Shown: piece by piece, positions 18,649 through 27,051 of the stretch | How the letters are laid out: every line of letters begins with the position of its first letter | Position numbering within the stretch: position 1 is the first letter of the stretch | DNA from: Mycolicibacterium agri | Lineage (GTDB): Bacteria; Actinomycetota; Actinomycetes; Mycobacteriales; Mycobacteriaceae | NCBI RefSeq assembly: GCF_002553505.1 | Contig: NZ_PDCP01000004.1 | Span: 62,001 to 126,000 of the forward strand | Reading direction: 5' to 3' | DNA: 64,000 nt | The notes under the pieces: model-generated | Told to the model about the DNA's origin: nothing | Seen by the model: only the letters and a program-made list of their open reading frames with translations | Database searches by the model: none | Program-made: the position numbers and the translations under genes

Positions 18649-20301
18649 ATGTCCGAATCGGGTCGGCGCCTGGACGCGTCTGCCCTGCGGGACTGGGCCC
18701 ACACCGCCGTCGGCGACCTGATCACCCACACCGACGAGATCAACCGGCTGAACGTCTTCCCGGTCGCCGACGCCGACACCGGCACCAACATGCTGTTCAC
18801 CATGCGCTCGGCGTGGGTGCAGGCCGATGCGTCGGCCGCAGGCGACGTGGCCGGGGTGGCCGCCGCCCTGGCCGAGGGCGCCCTGCACGGCGCCAGGGGG
18901 AACTCGGGCGTGATCCTGTCGCAGATCCTGCGCGCGCTGGCTGACGTCACCGCACAGGCCGCCGCCGACCGCCAGGACGGCCTCGCCGACATCGACGGGC
19001 GCGTGCTGGCCGCCACACTGCGCCACGCCGTCGGCCTGGTGGTGCTGTCGATGGGTGAGCCGGTGCCAGGCACGATCACCTCGGTGCTGCAGGCCGCCGC
19101 GGCAGCCGCCGAAGACGCGGCCGACGAGGCGGACCTCAGTGGTGTCATCACGGCTGCGGCCGAGGCCGCCGTCGTCGCCCTCGACAAGACCATCGAGCAA
19201 CTCCACGTGCTGGCCGAGGCGGGCGTCGTCGACGCGGGCGGCCGCGGCCTGGTGGTGCTGCTCGACGCGCTGGCGAAGACGGTGTCGGGGCACGCGCCGA
19301 CGCGCCAGGAGTACGTGCCCGCCCCGCCCGTCGCGTTCGACGACACCTCAGCACCCGCGGCGCCGCGCTTCGAGGTGATGTATCTGCTCAGCGGCTGCGA
19401 CCCCGGCGGCGTCGAGCAGCTTCGGCAACAGCTCGACCGGCTCGGCGACTCGGTGGCCATCGCCGCCGCGGGATCAGACAACGGCGGCCGTTATTCGGTG
19501 CACGTGCATTCCGATGACGCAGGCGGGGCGGTCGAGGCGGGCCTGGCGTTCGGCACCCCCAGCCGGATCCAGATCACCGCGCTGGGTGCCGCTGCCGGCC
19601 AACACGCGGCGGCAGGCTGGAGCCGCGAGCGCGCGGTGCTCGCTGTCGCCGACGGTGACGGCGCCGCAGAGCTTTTCGCCGGCGAGGGTGCCCACGTCAT
19701 CCGACCCGACCCCGACGCGCCGGACCCGACGTCAGCGGTGACGGCCAAGCAGCTGCTGCGCAGTTTCGTCGACACCGGCGCCGCGCAAATCATGGTGCTG
19801 CCCAACGGTTTCGTCGCCGCCGAGGAACTGGTCGCCGGATGCACCGCCGCGATCGGCTGGGGCATCGACGTGGTCCCGGTGCCTGCCGGGTCGATGGTGC
19901 AGGGCCTGGCGGCGTTGGCCGTACACGACCCCGAACGCCAAGCCGTCGACGACGGATACACGATGGCGCGCGCCGCTGCGGGTGCGCGGCACGGCTCGGT
20001 GCGCGTCGCCACGGAGGAAGCGCTGACGTGGGCAGGCACCTGCAGGCCGGGCGACGGCCTCGGCATCGCCGGTGACGAGGTGCTGATCGTGGCCGGAGAC
20101 ATCACCGCCGCGGCCGCAGGGCTCATCGACCTACTGCTCGTCGCGGGCGGCGAGCTCATCACCGTGCTCACCGGTGTTGGCGTGGATCCCGCTGTGGGAG
20201 AGGCACTTCGGGAACATGTGCACGACAAACACCCCGGCACCGAGTTGGCGACGTATCACACCGGTCACCGTGGCGACGCGTTGTTGATCGGAGTGGAGTA
20301 A
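18649..20301 (+). CDS. DAK2/DegV-type protein, FakA-like (YloV family)
   Basis: 550 residues, the usual YloV/FakA length. Residues about 10-200 are a DhaL (DAK2) ATP-binding domain with VFPVADADTGTNM (Asp ligands for Mg) and HGARGNSGVILSQILRA; the middle and carboxy-terminal parts match FakA, which with a FakB lipid carrier phosphorylates fatty acids in Firmicutes. Whether the mycobacterial protein does so is unproven. The ATG at 18649, preceded by GGAGG, is preferred over one 24 codons upstream. The frame is intact here, whereas I recall the locus as two genes (Rv2975c/Rv2974c) in M. tuberculosis. recG follows after 2 bp. Confidence 0.88.
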   Translation: MSESGRRLDASALRDWAHTAVGDLITHTDEINRLNVFPVADADTGTNMLFTMRSAWVQADASAAGDVAGVAAALAEGALHGARGNSGVILSQILRALADVTAQAAADRQDGLADIDGRVLAATLRHAVGLVVLSMGEPVPGTITSVLQAAAAAAEDAADEADLSGVITAAAEAAVVALDKTIEQLHVLAEAGVVDAGGRGLVVLLDALAKTVSGHAPTRQEYVPAPPVAFDDTSAPAAPRFEVMYLLSGCDPGGVEQLRQQLDRLGDSVAIAAAGSDNGGRYSVHVHSDDAGGAVEAGLAFGTPSRIQITALGAAAGQHAAAGWSRERAVLAVADGDGAAELFAGEGAHVIRPDPDAPDPTSAVTAKQLLRSFVDTGAAQIMVLPNGFVAAEELVAGCTAAIGWGIDVVPVPAGSMVQGLAALAVHDPERQAVDDGYTMARAAAGARHGSVRVATEEALTWAGTCRPGDGLGIAGDEVLIVAGDITAAAAGLIDLLLVAGGELITVLTGVGVDPAVGEALREHVHDKHPGTELATYHTGHRGDALLIGVE

Positions 20302-20303
20302 CC

Positions 20304-22511
20304 GTGGTCGCACTGTCTGACCGGCTCGATTTCGTCGTCGGGGAGAAGGCGGCGAGACAACTCGACGAGGCGTTCGGCATCCGCACGGTCAACGACCTGC
20401 TGCGCCATTTCCCGCGCAAGTACAGCACCGGCAGCACTGTGCTGGGGGAGGACAGCGAACCGCCCGAGGAGGGCGAGCACGTCACATTCGTCGACGAGAT
20501 CACCAATGCCGAGTTGAAGACGGCCAAACGCGATCCGAAGCGGAAGTATCTGGTCATCACTCTCGGACACCGCAGGCCCAAAGTGACCGCGACGTTCTTC
20601 AATCCGAGGTTCATCAAGAAGGGATTGACACCAGGCGTCCGCGTCATGCTGTCCGGCGAGGTCGGGTACTACAAGGGCACAATGCAATTGACCCATCCGG
20701 CGTTCCTGATCCTCGATTCGGGCAAGGGATCGCGGTCGCTGGCGAAGATCGCGGAGACGTCGAAGGACGATAGCGGCGGGCTGGATCTCTCGGCGTTCAA
20801 CCGGGAGTTCTTTCCCATCTACCCGGCCAGCTCGAAGATGCAGAGTTGGGACATCTACGCCTGTGTGCGCCAGGTGCTCGACGTGTTGGATCCGGTGCCT
20901 GAGGTGCTGCCGGAGGAGTTCATCCGCGCACACGACCTGACGTCCGAGGACCGTGCGCTGCGCGATATCCACTTGGCCGAGAATGCCGCCGACCGTGACC
21001 GTGCCCAGAGGCGCCTGACCTACGACGAGGCGGTTGGCCTGCAGTGGGCGCTCGTTGCCCGTCGGCACGGCGAGCTCGCCGAATCTGGCCCGCCCGCACC
21101 GAGAAAGGACGACGGCCTGCTGGCGGCCATGATGGCGCGGTTGCCGTTCGAGCTCACCGCCGGTCAGAAAGAAGTGCTCGAGACGCTCTCGGCCGAACTT
21201 ACCGGGACGCGTCCGATGAATCGGATGCTGCAGGGCGAGGTCGGCTCCGGCAAGACCATCGTCTCGGTGTTGGCCATGCTGCAGATGGTCGACGCCGGGT
21301 ATCAGTGCGCGTTGATGGCGCCGACGGAAGTGCTTGCCGCCCAACATGCCAGGAGCGTGCGCGACATTCTCGGCCCGCTGGCGATGGCAGGCCAACTCGG
21401 CGGCACCGAGAACGCGACGCGGGTGGCGTTGCTGACCGGATCGATGACGCAGCAACAGAAGAAGCAGGTGCGCGACGAGGTCGCCTCGGGCGAGGCGGGC
21501 ATCGTCATCGGCACGCATGCGCTGCTGCAGGACGCCGTCGACTTCCACCGCCTCGGTATGGTCGTCATCGACGAGCAGCACAGGTTCGGTGTCGAGCAAC
21601 GAGATCGGTTGCGCGCCAAGGCTCCCGAGGGGTTGACGCCGCACCTGCTGGTGATGACCGCGACACCCATACCGCGGACGGTGGCGCTGACCGTGTACGG
21701 CGATCTGGAAACCTCGACGCTGCGCGAACTTCCGCGCGGTCGCCAGCCGATCACCACGAACACGATTTTCATCGCCGACAAACCCAGGTGGCTGCAGCGG
21801 GCGTGGGAGCGCATCACCGAGGAGGTGCGCGCGGGCAGGCAGGCCTACGTTGTCGCTTCACGCATCGACGAATCCGACAAGAACAACGGCGACGGCGAGG
21901 GAGCGCCACCGGCCACCACGGCCGTCGAACTGTTCGACTATCTGCGCAGCGGGCCGTTGTCGGGGCTTCTGCTCGGCCTGATGCACGGCCGGTTGCCTGC
22001 CGACGAAAAGGACGCGGTGATGGGCGCATTCCGTGCCGGCGAGATCGACGTCCTGGTGTGCACCACCGTCATCGAGGTCGGTGTCGACGTGCCCAACGCC
22101 ACGGTGATGCTCGTGATGGACGCCGACAGGTTCGGCATCAGCCAACTGCATCAGCTGCGGGGCCGCATCGGCCGCGGTGAGCACGCCAGCCTGTGCCTGC
22201 TGGCCACCCGGATGTCCGAGGACTCCAAGGCCGGGCAACGGCTGAAGGCGGTGGCGAGCACGCTGGACGGGTTCAAGCTCGCCGACCTCGACCTCGAGGA
22301 ACGCCGCGAAGGCGATGTGCTGGGCTACGCCCAGTCCGGCCGAACCATCACGTTGCGCTTCCTGTCGCTGTTCGAGCACCGCGACATCATCGAAACCGCA
22401 CGGGAATTCTGCCGGTCCTACTACGAGACTCATCCCGACGATCCCGGAATGGCTCTGCTGGCAGCGCAATTCACCGACACCGAGCGAGTCGAGTATCTGG
22501 ACAAGGCATGA
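20304..22511 (+). CDS. recG: ATP-dependent DNA helicase RecG
   Basis: Superfamily 2 helicase of 735 residues that reverses stalled forks and processes Holliday junctions. The wedge/OB domain occupies about 60-170; helicase motifs include Walker A GEVGSGKT (near 313), the Walker B variant DEQHRFG (near 425), TATPIPRT, and the C-terminal motifs VIEVGVDVPNA and QLRGRIGR with the TRG-like end. The GTG at 20304 lies 2 bp after the FakA-like stop. The next gene starts inside the recG stop (ATGA), so three genes are coupled. Confidence 0.97.
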   Translation: MVALSDRLDFVVGEKAARQLDEAFGIRTVNDLLRHFPRKYSTGSTVLGEDSEPPEEGEHVTFVDEITNAELKTAKRDPKRKYLVITLGHRRPKVTATFFNPRFIKKGLTPGVRVMLSGEVGYYKGTMQLTHPAFLILDSGKGSRSLAKIAETSKDDSGGLDLSAFNREFFPIYPASSKMQSWDIYACVRQVLDVLDPVPEVLPEEFIRAHDLTSEDRALRDIHLAENAADRDRAQRRLTYDEAVGLQWALVARRHGELAESGPPAPRKDDGLLAAMMARLPFELTAGQKEVLETLSAELTGTRPMNRMLQGEVGSGKTIVSVLAMLQMVDAGYQCALMAPTEVLAAQHARSVRDILGPLAMAGQLGGTENATRVALLTGSMTQQQKKQVRDEVASGEAGIVIGTHALLQDAVDFHRLGMVVIDEQHRFGVEQRDRLRAKAPEGLTPHLLVMTATPIPRTVALTVYGDLETSTLRELPRGRQPITTNTIFIADKPRWLQRAWERITEEVRAGRQAYVVASRIDESDKNNGDGEGAPPATTAVELFDYLRSGPLSGLLLGLMHGRLPADEKDAVMGAFRAGEIDVLVCTTVIEVGVDVPNATVMLVMDADRFGISQLHQLRGRIGRGEHASLCLLATRMSEDSKAGQRLKAVASTLDGFKLADLDLEERREGDVLGYAQSGRTITLRFLSLFEHRDIIETAREFCRSYYETHPDDPGMALLAAQFTDTERVEYLDKA

Positions 22512-23221
22512 GCCGCAAACGGGTGCTGTGGTTGGCGATCGCTGTGGTCCTGGCGGTCATCGTCGCCTACCAGACGGTGTCGTCGGCGAACGAACGATCG
22601 GCGTGGTTCGTCGCGCAGGCCGACATCCCCACCATCACACCGGGTGTCGACGTGCTGGCCGGGGTGATGGAGGTGCCGCAGCGGATCCGCGGCCACGACT
22701 ACCGTCGTGCGGCGTTCGGCGACACGTGGACCGACGACACGACGGCGCCCGGTGGCCACAACGGCTGCGACACCCGCAACGACATCCTCGACCGCGACCT
22801 CGTCGACAAGGCCTATGTGTCGATCAAGCGGTGCCCCAAGGCCGTTGCCACCGGCACGCTTCACGACCCGTACACCAACGCCACCATCTCGTTCGTGCGT
22901 GGTAACCAGACCGGCGCTTCCGTGCAGATCGACCACATCGTGCCGCTGGCGTATGCGTGGGACATGGGCGCCCGCAACTGGACCGACGAAGTGCGGACGC
23001 GGTTCGCCAACGATCCGGCCAATCTGCTTGCCGTCGACGGCCCGACGAATCAGGACAAGGGCGATCAGGAGCCCGCACGCTGGATGCCGCCGAACGTCGC
23101 GTTCCACTGCCAGTACGCCATGCAGTTCATCGCCGTGCTGCGCGGCTACGGACTGCCCGTCGATGCGCAGTCGGCCGACGCGCTGCGGCGTGCCGCCGCC
23201 ACCTGTCCCGCGGCCGCCTGA
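22508..23221 (+). CDS. Secreted or membrane-anchored HNH (DUF1524/GmrSD-type) nuclease
   Basis: 237 residues. An amino-terminal hydrophobic segment (VLWLAIAVVLAVIVAYQTV, about 6-24) indicates export or a membrane anchor. The catalytic region contains IDHIVPLAYAWDMGA (near 142-156) and, after a spacer, NLLAVDGPTNQDKGDQEP (near 175-192), the His-Asn pattern of DUF1524 HNH nucleases. Two cysteine pairs (CDTRND, KRCPK, FHCQY, ATCPAA) suggest disulphides. The ATG at 22508 overlaps the recG stop. It matches Rv2972c by position. Extracellular nuclease activity is inferred. Confidence 0.85.
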   Translation: MSRKRVLWLAIAVVLAVIVAYQTVSSANERSAWFVAQADIPTITPGVDVLAGVMEVPQRIRGHDYRRAAFGDTWTDDTTAPGGHNGCDTRNDILDRDLVDKAYVSIKRCPKAVATGTLHDPYTNATISFVRGNQTGASVQIDHIVPLAYAWDMGARNWTDEVRTRFANDPANLLAVDGPTNQDKGDQEPARWMPPNVAFHCQYAMQFIAVLRGYGLPVDAQSADALRRAAATCPAAA

Positions 23222-23322
23222 TTTTCCTCCTTGCGAGCAGACGCGTGTGCCCGCAAAAGCCCAGCAAGAGGCGGACCTTAGCGTTCCCCAGCTGACGCGT
23301 GGGCCCAGCTCGCGGAAGAAAA
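23222..23322. repeat. Imperfect palindromic intergenic element between convergent genes
   Basis: The whole 102-bp gap is framed by TTTTCCTCCTTGCGAGC (23222-23238) and GCTCGCGGAAGAAAA (23308-23322), complementary apart from one mismatch and a two-base bulge. Inside, GACGCGTG occurs twice as a direct repeat followed by GCCC. It may act as a bidirectional terminator. Confidence 0.6.
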
Positions 23323-23323
23323 G

Positions 23324-24163
23324 TTAGGTGCCGGTGTAGGTGTCGGGATCGGGGCGGAACCGGGTGCCGTTGTCGAGCCCGTTCAACGTGGCCATCTCGT
23401 CGTCGGTCAGCTCGAAGTCGAACACCTCGAGGTTGGAGCGGATCCGCTCCGGCGACGACGAGCGCGGAATGACGACATTGCCGAGCTGAATGCTCCACCG
23501 GATCAGCACCTGCGCGGGCGTCTTGCCGTGCGCCTCGCCGACCGACACGATCGTCGGGTTGTCGAGCAGCCTGCCGACGCCCAGCGGCCCGTAGGCTTCG
23601 GTGACGATGCCGCGCTCGGCGTTGACCGCGCGCAGCGCCGCCTGGTTCAGCAGCGGGTGCAGCTCGATCTGGTTGACCGCGGGCGTGACGAACGACAGGT
23701 CGATGATGTTCGACAGGTGTTCCTCGTGGAAGTTGGCCACCCCGATCGAGCGGGTGTGCCCAACCGACTGCGACTTCATCAACCCGCCCCAGCTGTCGAT
23801 ATATGCGCCCTGCTCACCGGCGGGCCAGTGGATGAGATAGAGGTCGACGTAGTCCAGGCCGAGCCGCTCGAGGCTGGCCTTGCATGCATCCTGCGACGAC
23901 TGGAAGCCCTGGTCGCTGGTGGCCAGCTTGGTCGTGACGAACAGTTCCTCGCGCGGCACATCCGAGGCGGCGATGGCGCGCCCGACGGCGGCCTCGTTGC
24001 CGTAGGCGGCCGCGGTGTCGATGAGCCGGTAGCCGGCCTCCAGCGCCGCCGAAACCGCCTGCTCCGTTTCGGAGTCCGACAGCTCGCCGACGCCCAGCCC
24101 GATAACCGGCATCGTGTGGTTGTCGTTGAGTGTGACGGTAGGAATCGCAGCCGCCGACGTCAT
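23324..24163 (-). CDS. Aldo/keto reductase (AKR5 type)
   Basis: NADPH-dependent oxidoreductase, 279 residues, TIM barrel. Catalytic tetrad positions are visible: Asp and Tyr in DTAAAYGNE (near 48-56), Lys in VTTKLATSD and His in YLIHWPA; the cofactor-phosphate-binding end [20 protein letters not shown] is typical. The ATG at 24163 gives [15 protein letters not shown], the normal opening; a frame extension to 24241 is unsupported. It corresponds to Rv2971, whose relatives reduce methylglyoxal and dicarbonyls. Diverges from the esterase across 290 bp. Confidence 0.94.
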   Translation of the reverse strand: MTSAAAIPTVTLNDNHTMPVIGLGVGELSDSETEQAVSAALEAGYRLIDTAAAYGNEAAVGRAIAASDVPREELFVTTKLATSDQGFQSSQDACKASLERLGLDYVDLYLIHWPAGEQGAYIDSWGGLMKSQSVGHTRSIGVANFHEEHLSNIIDLSFVTPAVNQIELHPLLNQAALRAVNAERGIVTEAYGPLGVGRLLDNPTIVSVGEAHGKTPAQVLIRWSIQLGNVVIPRSSSPERIRSNLEVFDFELTDDEMATLNGLDNGTRFRPDPDTYTGT

Positions 24164-24453
24164 GTCACCTATCCCTATCCATTGACGGTCCGTGGGTCGG
24201 GACCCCGTCCGAGTTCCATCGCAAGTCACCAGCAAGACCACGTCCCGCTCGCGGCGCTCGAAAGCCGAACACGTCGAAGTTACTCACAATTCTCTCGGAG
24301 GTCACTGACTCGGGATGACTATATTGCCGCGCCGGATTCGTCACCTAATCAGCACCGGTGCAGCCGTTTATCCGGGCTGGAAATCGTCGCGCTCACCCTG
24401 TGAAATCGTCGTACCGACCCACCCACAAATTCACAGACTTCAAGGGAGAAGCC
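24164..24453. promoter_or_regulatory. 290-bp divergent intergenic region
   Basis: Separates the reductase and esterase starts. It contains a possible -10 hexamer TATATT (24320-24325) reading towards the esterase and a ribosome site AGGGAGA (24443-24449). No conserved RNA element or repeat is seen. Confidence 0.3.
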
Positions 24454-25581
24454 GTGACCCAGAGTTCCCAGGCGCGACCCGCGGAATCAGTCGACGCGAA
24501 CGCCACTTCCGCACGTCGCGGCGCCCGAACGCGAGCGCTCGACGTGGTGGGCAAGGTCACACTGCACACCATCCCCCGGCTGCCCGACGCGGCCCTGCGA
24601 CCGCTGGCCGGCCGGCCGGTCACCATCGACGGCAACACCCTCGACGTCAGGCTGCAATTCATGCTCAATTCGTCGAAACTGGCTGGCAAAGAGGGCCTGA
24701 TCCTCAGTGAGAACGTGGCCGTGGCGCGCAGAGAACTCAACGCCGTTGCAGCGCAGTTCCCCCGCATGAAGGTCGACGTCACCTCGACCGAGCTGGCTGT
24801 GCCGGGGCCGGCGGGCGACATTCCCGCCCTGCTCCTGCGGCGGCGCAACGACCGCGGCACCGCGGCGCCGCTGCTCATCTACTACCACGGTGGCGGCTTC
24901 GTCGTCGGCGGCTGGGAAACACACGGCAATCTGTGCGAGCTGCTCTGCCATGACGGCGGCGTGCCCGTGCTGTTCGTCGACTACCGCCTGGCGCCCGAGC
25001 ACAAGGCGCCCGCCGCCCTCGACGACGCGTATGCGGCGTTTCGGTGGGCTACCGAGCACGCCGCCGAACTCGGTGCCGACGCGAGCCGCATCGCCGTCGG
25101 CGGCGACAGTGCCGGGGCCAACCTCGCGGCCGGCGTCGCGCTGCGGGCCCGCGACGAGGGTGTCGGAGCGCCCGCCCTGCAGCTGCTGCTGTATCCCGTG
25201 ACCAACATGGCCAGTCACACCCGCTCGTACGGCCTGTTCTCCGAGGGATTCTTCCTGCGCCGCTGGGACATGGACTTCTGCAACGACAAATACCTGTCCG
25301 GCTCGGGTGTCGAGCCGACCGACCCGCGGGTGTCGCCACTGCTGGCCGACGACTTCGCGAGACTGCCCCCGGCGATCGTCGTCACGGCCGGTTTCGACCC
25401 GCTGCGCGACGAGGGCCGCCAGTTCGCCGACGCGCTGGCGGCCGCCGGCAACGTCGTCGACGCGCGCGAATACGGCTCGATGATCCATTCGTTCCCAAAT
25501 TTCGCCAGCCTCGGCGGCGGGCCGATGAAGGCCACCGCCGACTTCATTTCCGCGATGCGTGCGCATCTGAGCCGCAGCTGA
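24454..25581 (+). CDS. lipN: Alpha/beta hydrolase, hormone-sensitive-lipase family (LipN type)
   Basis: 375-residue esterase. The oxyanion-hole motif YYHGGGFVVGG (near 146-156), the nucleophile elbow GDSAGAN (Ser near 221), the Asp in GFDPLRDEG and the His in MIHSFPNF form a complete catalytic triad of the HSL (lipolytic family IV) group. The GTG at 24454 follows AGGGAGA by 5 bases and gives a 60-residue lead before the domain; an in-frame ATG 32 codons earlier has no ribosome site. No signal peptide. It corresponds by place to Rv2970c (LipN). Substrate range cannot be read from sequence. Confidence 0.9.
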   Translation: MTQSSQARPAESVDANATSARRGARTRALDVVGKVTLHTIPRLPDAALRPLAGRPVTIDGNTLDVRLQFMLNSSKLAGKEGLILSENVAVARRELNAVAAQFPRMKVDVTSTELAVPGPAGDIPALLLRRRNDRGTAAPLLIYYHGGGFVVGGWETHGNLCELLCHDGGVPVLFVDYRLAPEHKAPAALDDAYAAFRWATEHAAELGADASRIAVGGDSAGANLAAGVALRARDEGVGAPALQLLLYPVTNMASHTRSYGLFSEGFFLRRWDMDFCNDKYLSGSGVEPTDPRVSPLLADDFARLPPAIVVTAGFDPLRDEGRQFADALAAAGNVVDAREYGSMIHSFPNFASLGGGPMKATADFISAMRAHLSRS

Positions 25582-25615
25582 GGTAGCGGGCGGTTCCGCC
25601 GGTACGCTTAACGCC

Positions 25616-26395
25616 GTGGCAACGAAACCCAAGAAGAACGCCCGCTACGACCTCAAGGCCGCCGATCGCAGGCGCAACCTGATGATTCAGATCGGGTTGA
25701 CGGCCATCGTCGTGCTGGTGGGCGTCGGGCTGGTGCTCTACATCGTGATGAGCGGCGAGAAGAAGCCGGCCGCAGGTGAAGCGAAGGCCGTGGAGATCTC
25801 GTCGAGCAAGCTGATCACCAAGGAGGGCAGCACCGAGCCCAAGGCCGTGGTCTCGTTGTACGAGGACTTCCTGTGCCCGCACTGCCGCGACTTCGAGCAG
25901 GAGTTCGGTCCCACGATCAGCCAGCTGATCGACAGCGGCGCCATCCGCGCCGACTACTACATGGTCGGGATCCTGGACTCGCCGAGCAACGGCAACTACT
26001 CCTCGCGGGTCGGCGGCGCCGCCTACTGCGTGGCCGACGAATCCAAGGAGGCGTTCCGCCGCTTCCACGCCGCGCTGTACGCGCAGCAGCCCGGTGAGAC
26101 CGGGACGAGCTTCCCCGACGACGCCCGGTTGATCGAGGTCGCGCGCCAGGCCGGGGCGGCGGGCGGCGTGCCCGACTGCATCAACAAGGGCAAGTACGTG
26201 CCGATGGTCGAGGGCCTGGCGCAGGCCACGGGCATCAACTCGACACCGACGGTCAAGATCAACGGCCAGGAATTCGACGCCGGGGCAAAGTCGCCGGAGG
26301 ATCTGGTCAACGAGATCAAGAACATCGTCGGCGACGTTCCCGGCCTGACCGCGGCGCCGCCCGCACCCGAGCCGACGCCGCCGGGAGCGCCGTGA
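25616..26395 (+). CDS. Membrane-anchored DsbA-like disulphide oxidoreductase
   Basis: 259 residues: cytoplasmic lead, one membrane anchor at about 22-46 (MIQIGLTAIVVLVGVGLVLY), then an extracytoplasmic thioredoxin fold with active site CPHC (near 87-90), a helical insert and the cis-proline strand GINSTPTVKING. A second cysteine pair (YCVADE, PDCINKG) is typical of actinobacterial DsbA. The GTG at 25616 is the only suitable start. The next gene, VKOR, overlaps its stop (GTGA), and the two are known partners in mycobacteria (Rv2969c/Rv2968c): VKOR reoxidises DsbA. Confidence 0.93.
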   Translation: MATKPKKNARYDLKAADRRRNLMIQIGLTAIVVLVGVGLVLYIVMSGEKKPAAGEAKAVEISSSKLITKEGSTEPKAVVSLYEDFLCPHCRDFEQEFGPTISQLIDSGAIRADYYMVGILDSPSNGNYSSRVGGAAYCVADESKEAFRRFHAALYAQQPGETGTSFPDDARLIEVARQAGAAGGVPDCINKGKYVPMVEGLAQATGINSTPTVKINGQEFDAGAKSPEDLVNEIKNIVGDVPGLTAAPPAPEPTPPGAP

Positions 26396-27018
26396 CCGTG
26401 ACCGCCGACAGCTCGGCCGAGCCCACCGCTACGGGCACCCGGCCGGGCGTCGCCGTGCGCACCGCCAGCGCGGTCTATGTGCTGATCGCCGGTGTGCTCG
26501 GGTTGGCCGCGGCGCTGACGCTGACGGTCGAGAAGATCGAGATCCTGATCGACCCCGACTACGTGCCCTCGTGCAGCATCAACCCGGTGCTGTCGTGCGG
26601 GTCGGTCATGGTCACCCCGCAGGCCTCGGCGTTCGGTTTCCCTAACTCCCTCATCGGCGTCGTCGCGTTCACCGTCGTGGTGGTCACCGGGGTGCTGGCG
26701 CTGGCCGGGGTGCGGTTGCCGCGCTGGTACTGGGCCGGGCTGGCGATCGGCACGCTGCTCGGCGCGGCCTTCGTGCACTGGCTGATCTTTCAGAGCCTGT
26801 ACCGCATCGGCGCGCTGTGCCCGTACTGCATGGTGGTGTGGGCCGTCACCATCACGCTGCTGGTGGTGGTGTCGGCGGTCGCGCTGGCGCCCAAGCTGGA
26901 GGGCGGCGTCGCGCGGTTCATCTACCAGTGGCGCTGGTCGCTGGTCACGTTGTGGTTCACCGCACTGGTGTTGATGATCCTGGTGCGGTTCTGGAATTAC
27001 TGGTCGACGCTGATCTGA
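26392..27018 (+). CDS. Vitamin K epoxide reductase homologue (DsbB-equivalent)
   Basis: Membrane quinone reductase that oxidises the DsbA-like partner. 208 residues with four to five membrane helices. The redox cysteines are CSINPVLSCG (near 60-69) in the first loop and CPYC (near 143-146) in the helix, with the VKOR serine/glycine-rich SAFGFPNS between. The GTG at 26392 overlaps the upstream stop; a second GTG two codons later is possible. Mycobacterial VKOR is essential for oxidative folding and is inhibited by warfarin-type compounds in published work. Confidence 0.94.
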   Translation: MTVTADSSAEPTATGTRPGVAVRTASAVYVLIAGVLGLAAALTLTVEKIEILIDPDYVPSCSINPVLSCGSVMVTPQASAFGFPNSLIGVVAFTVVVVTGVLALAGVRLPRWYWAGLAIGTLLGAAFVHWLIFQSLYRIGALCPYCMVVWAVTITLLVVVSAVALAPKLEGGVARFIYQWRWSLVTLWFTALVLMILVRFWNYWSTLI

Positions 27019-27051
27019 TCGCGCCGCGGTAGGGGCGTTAGGGTTATCCGG

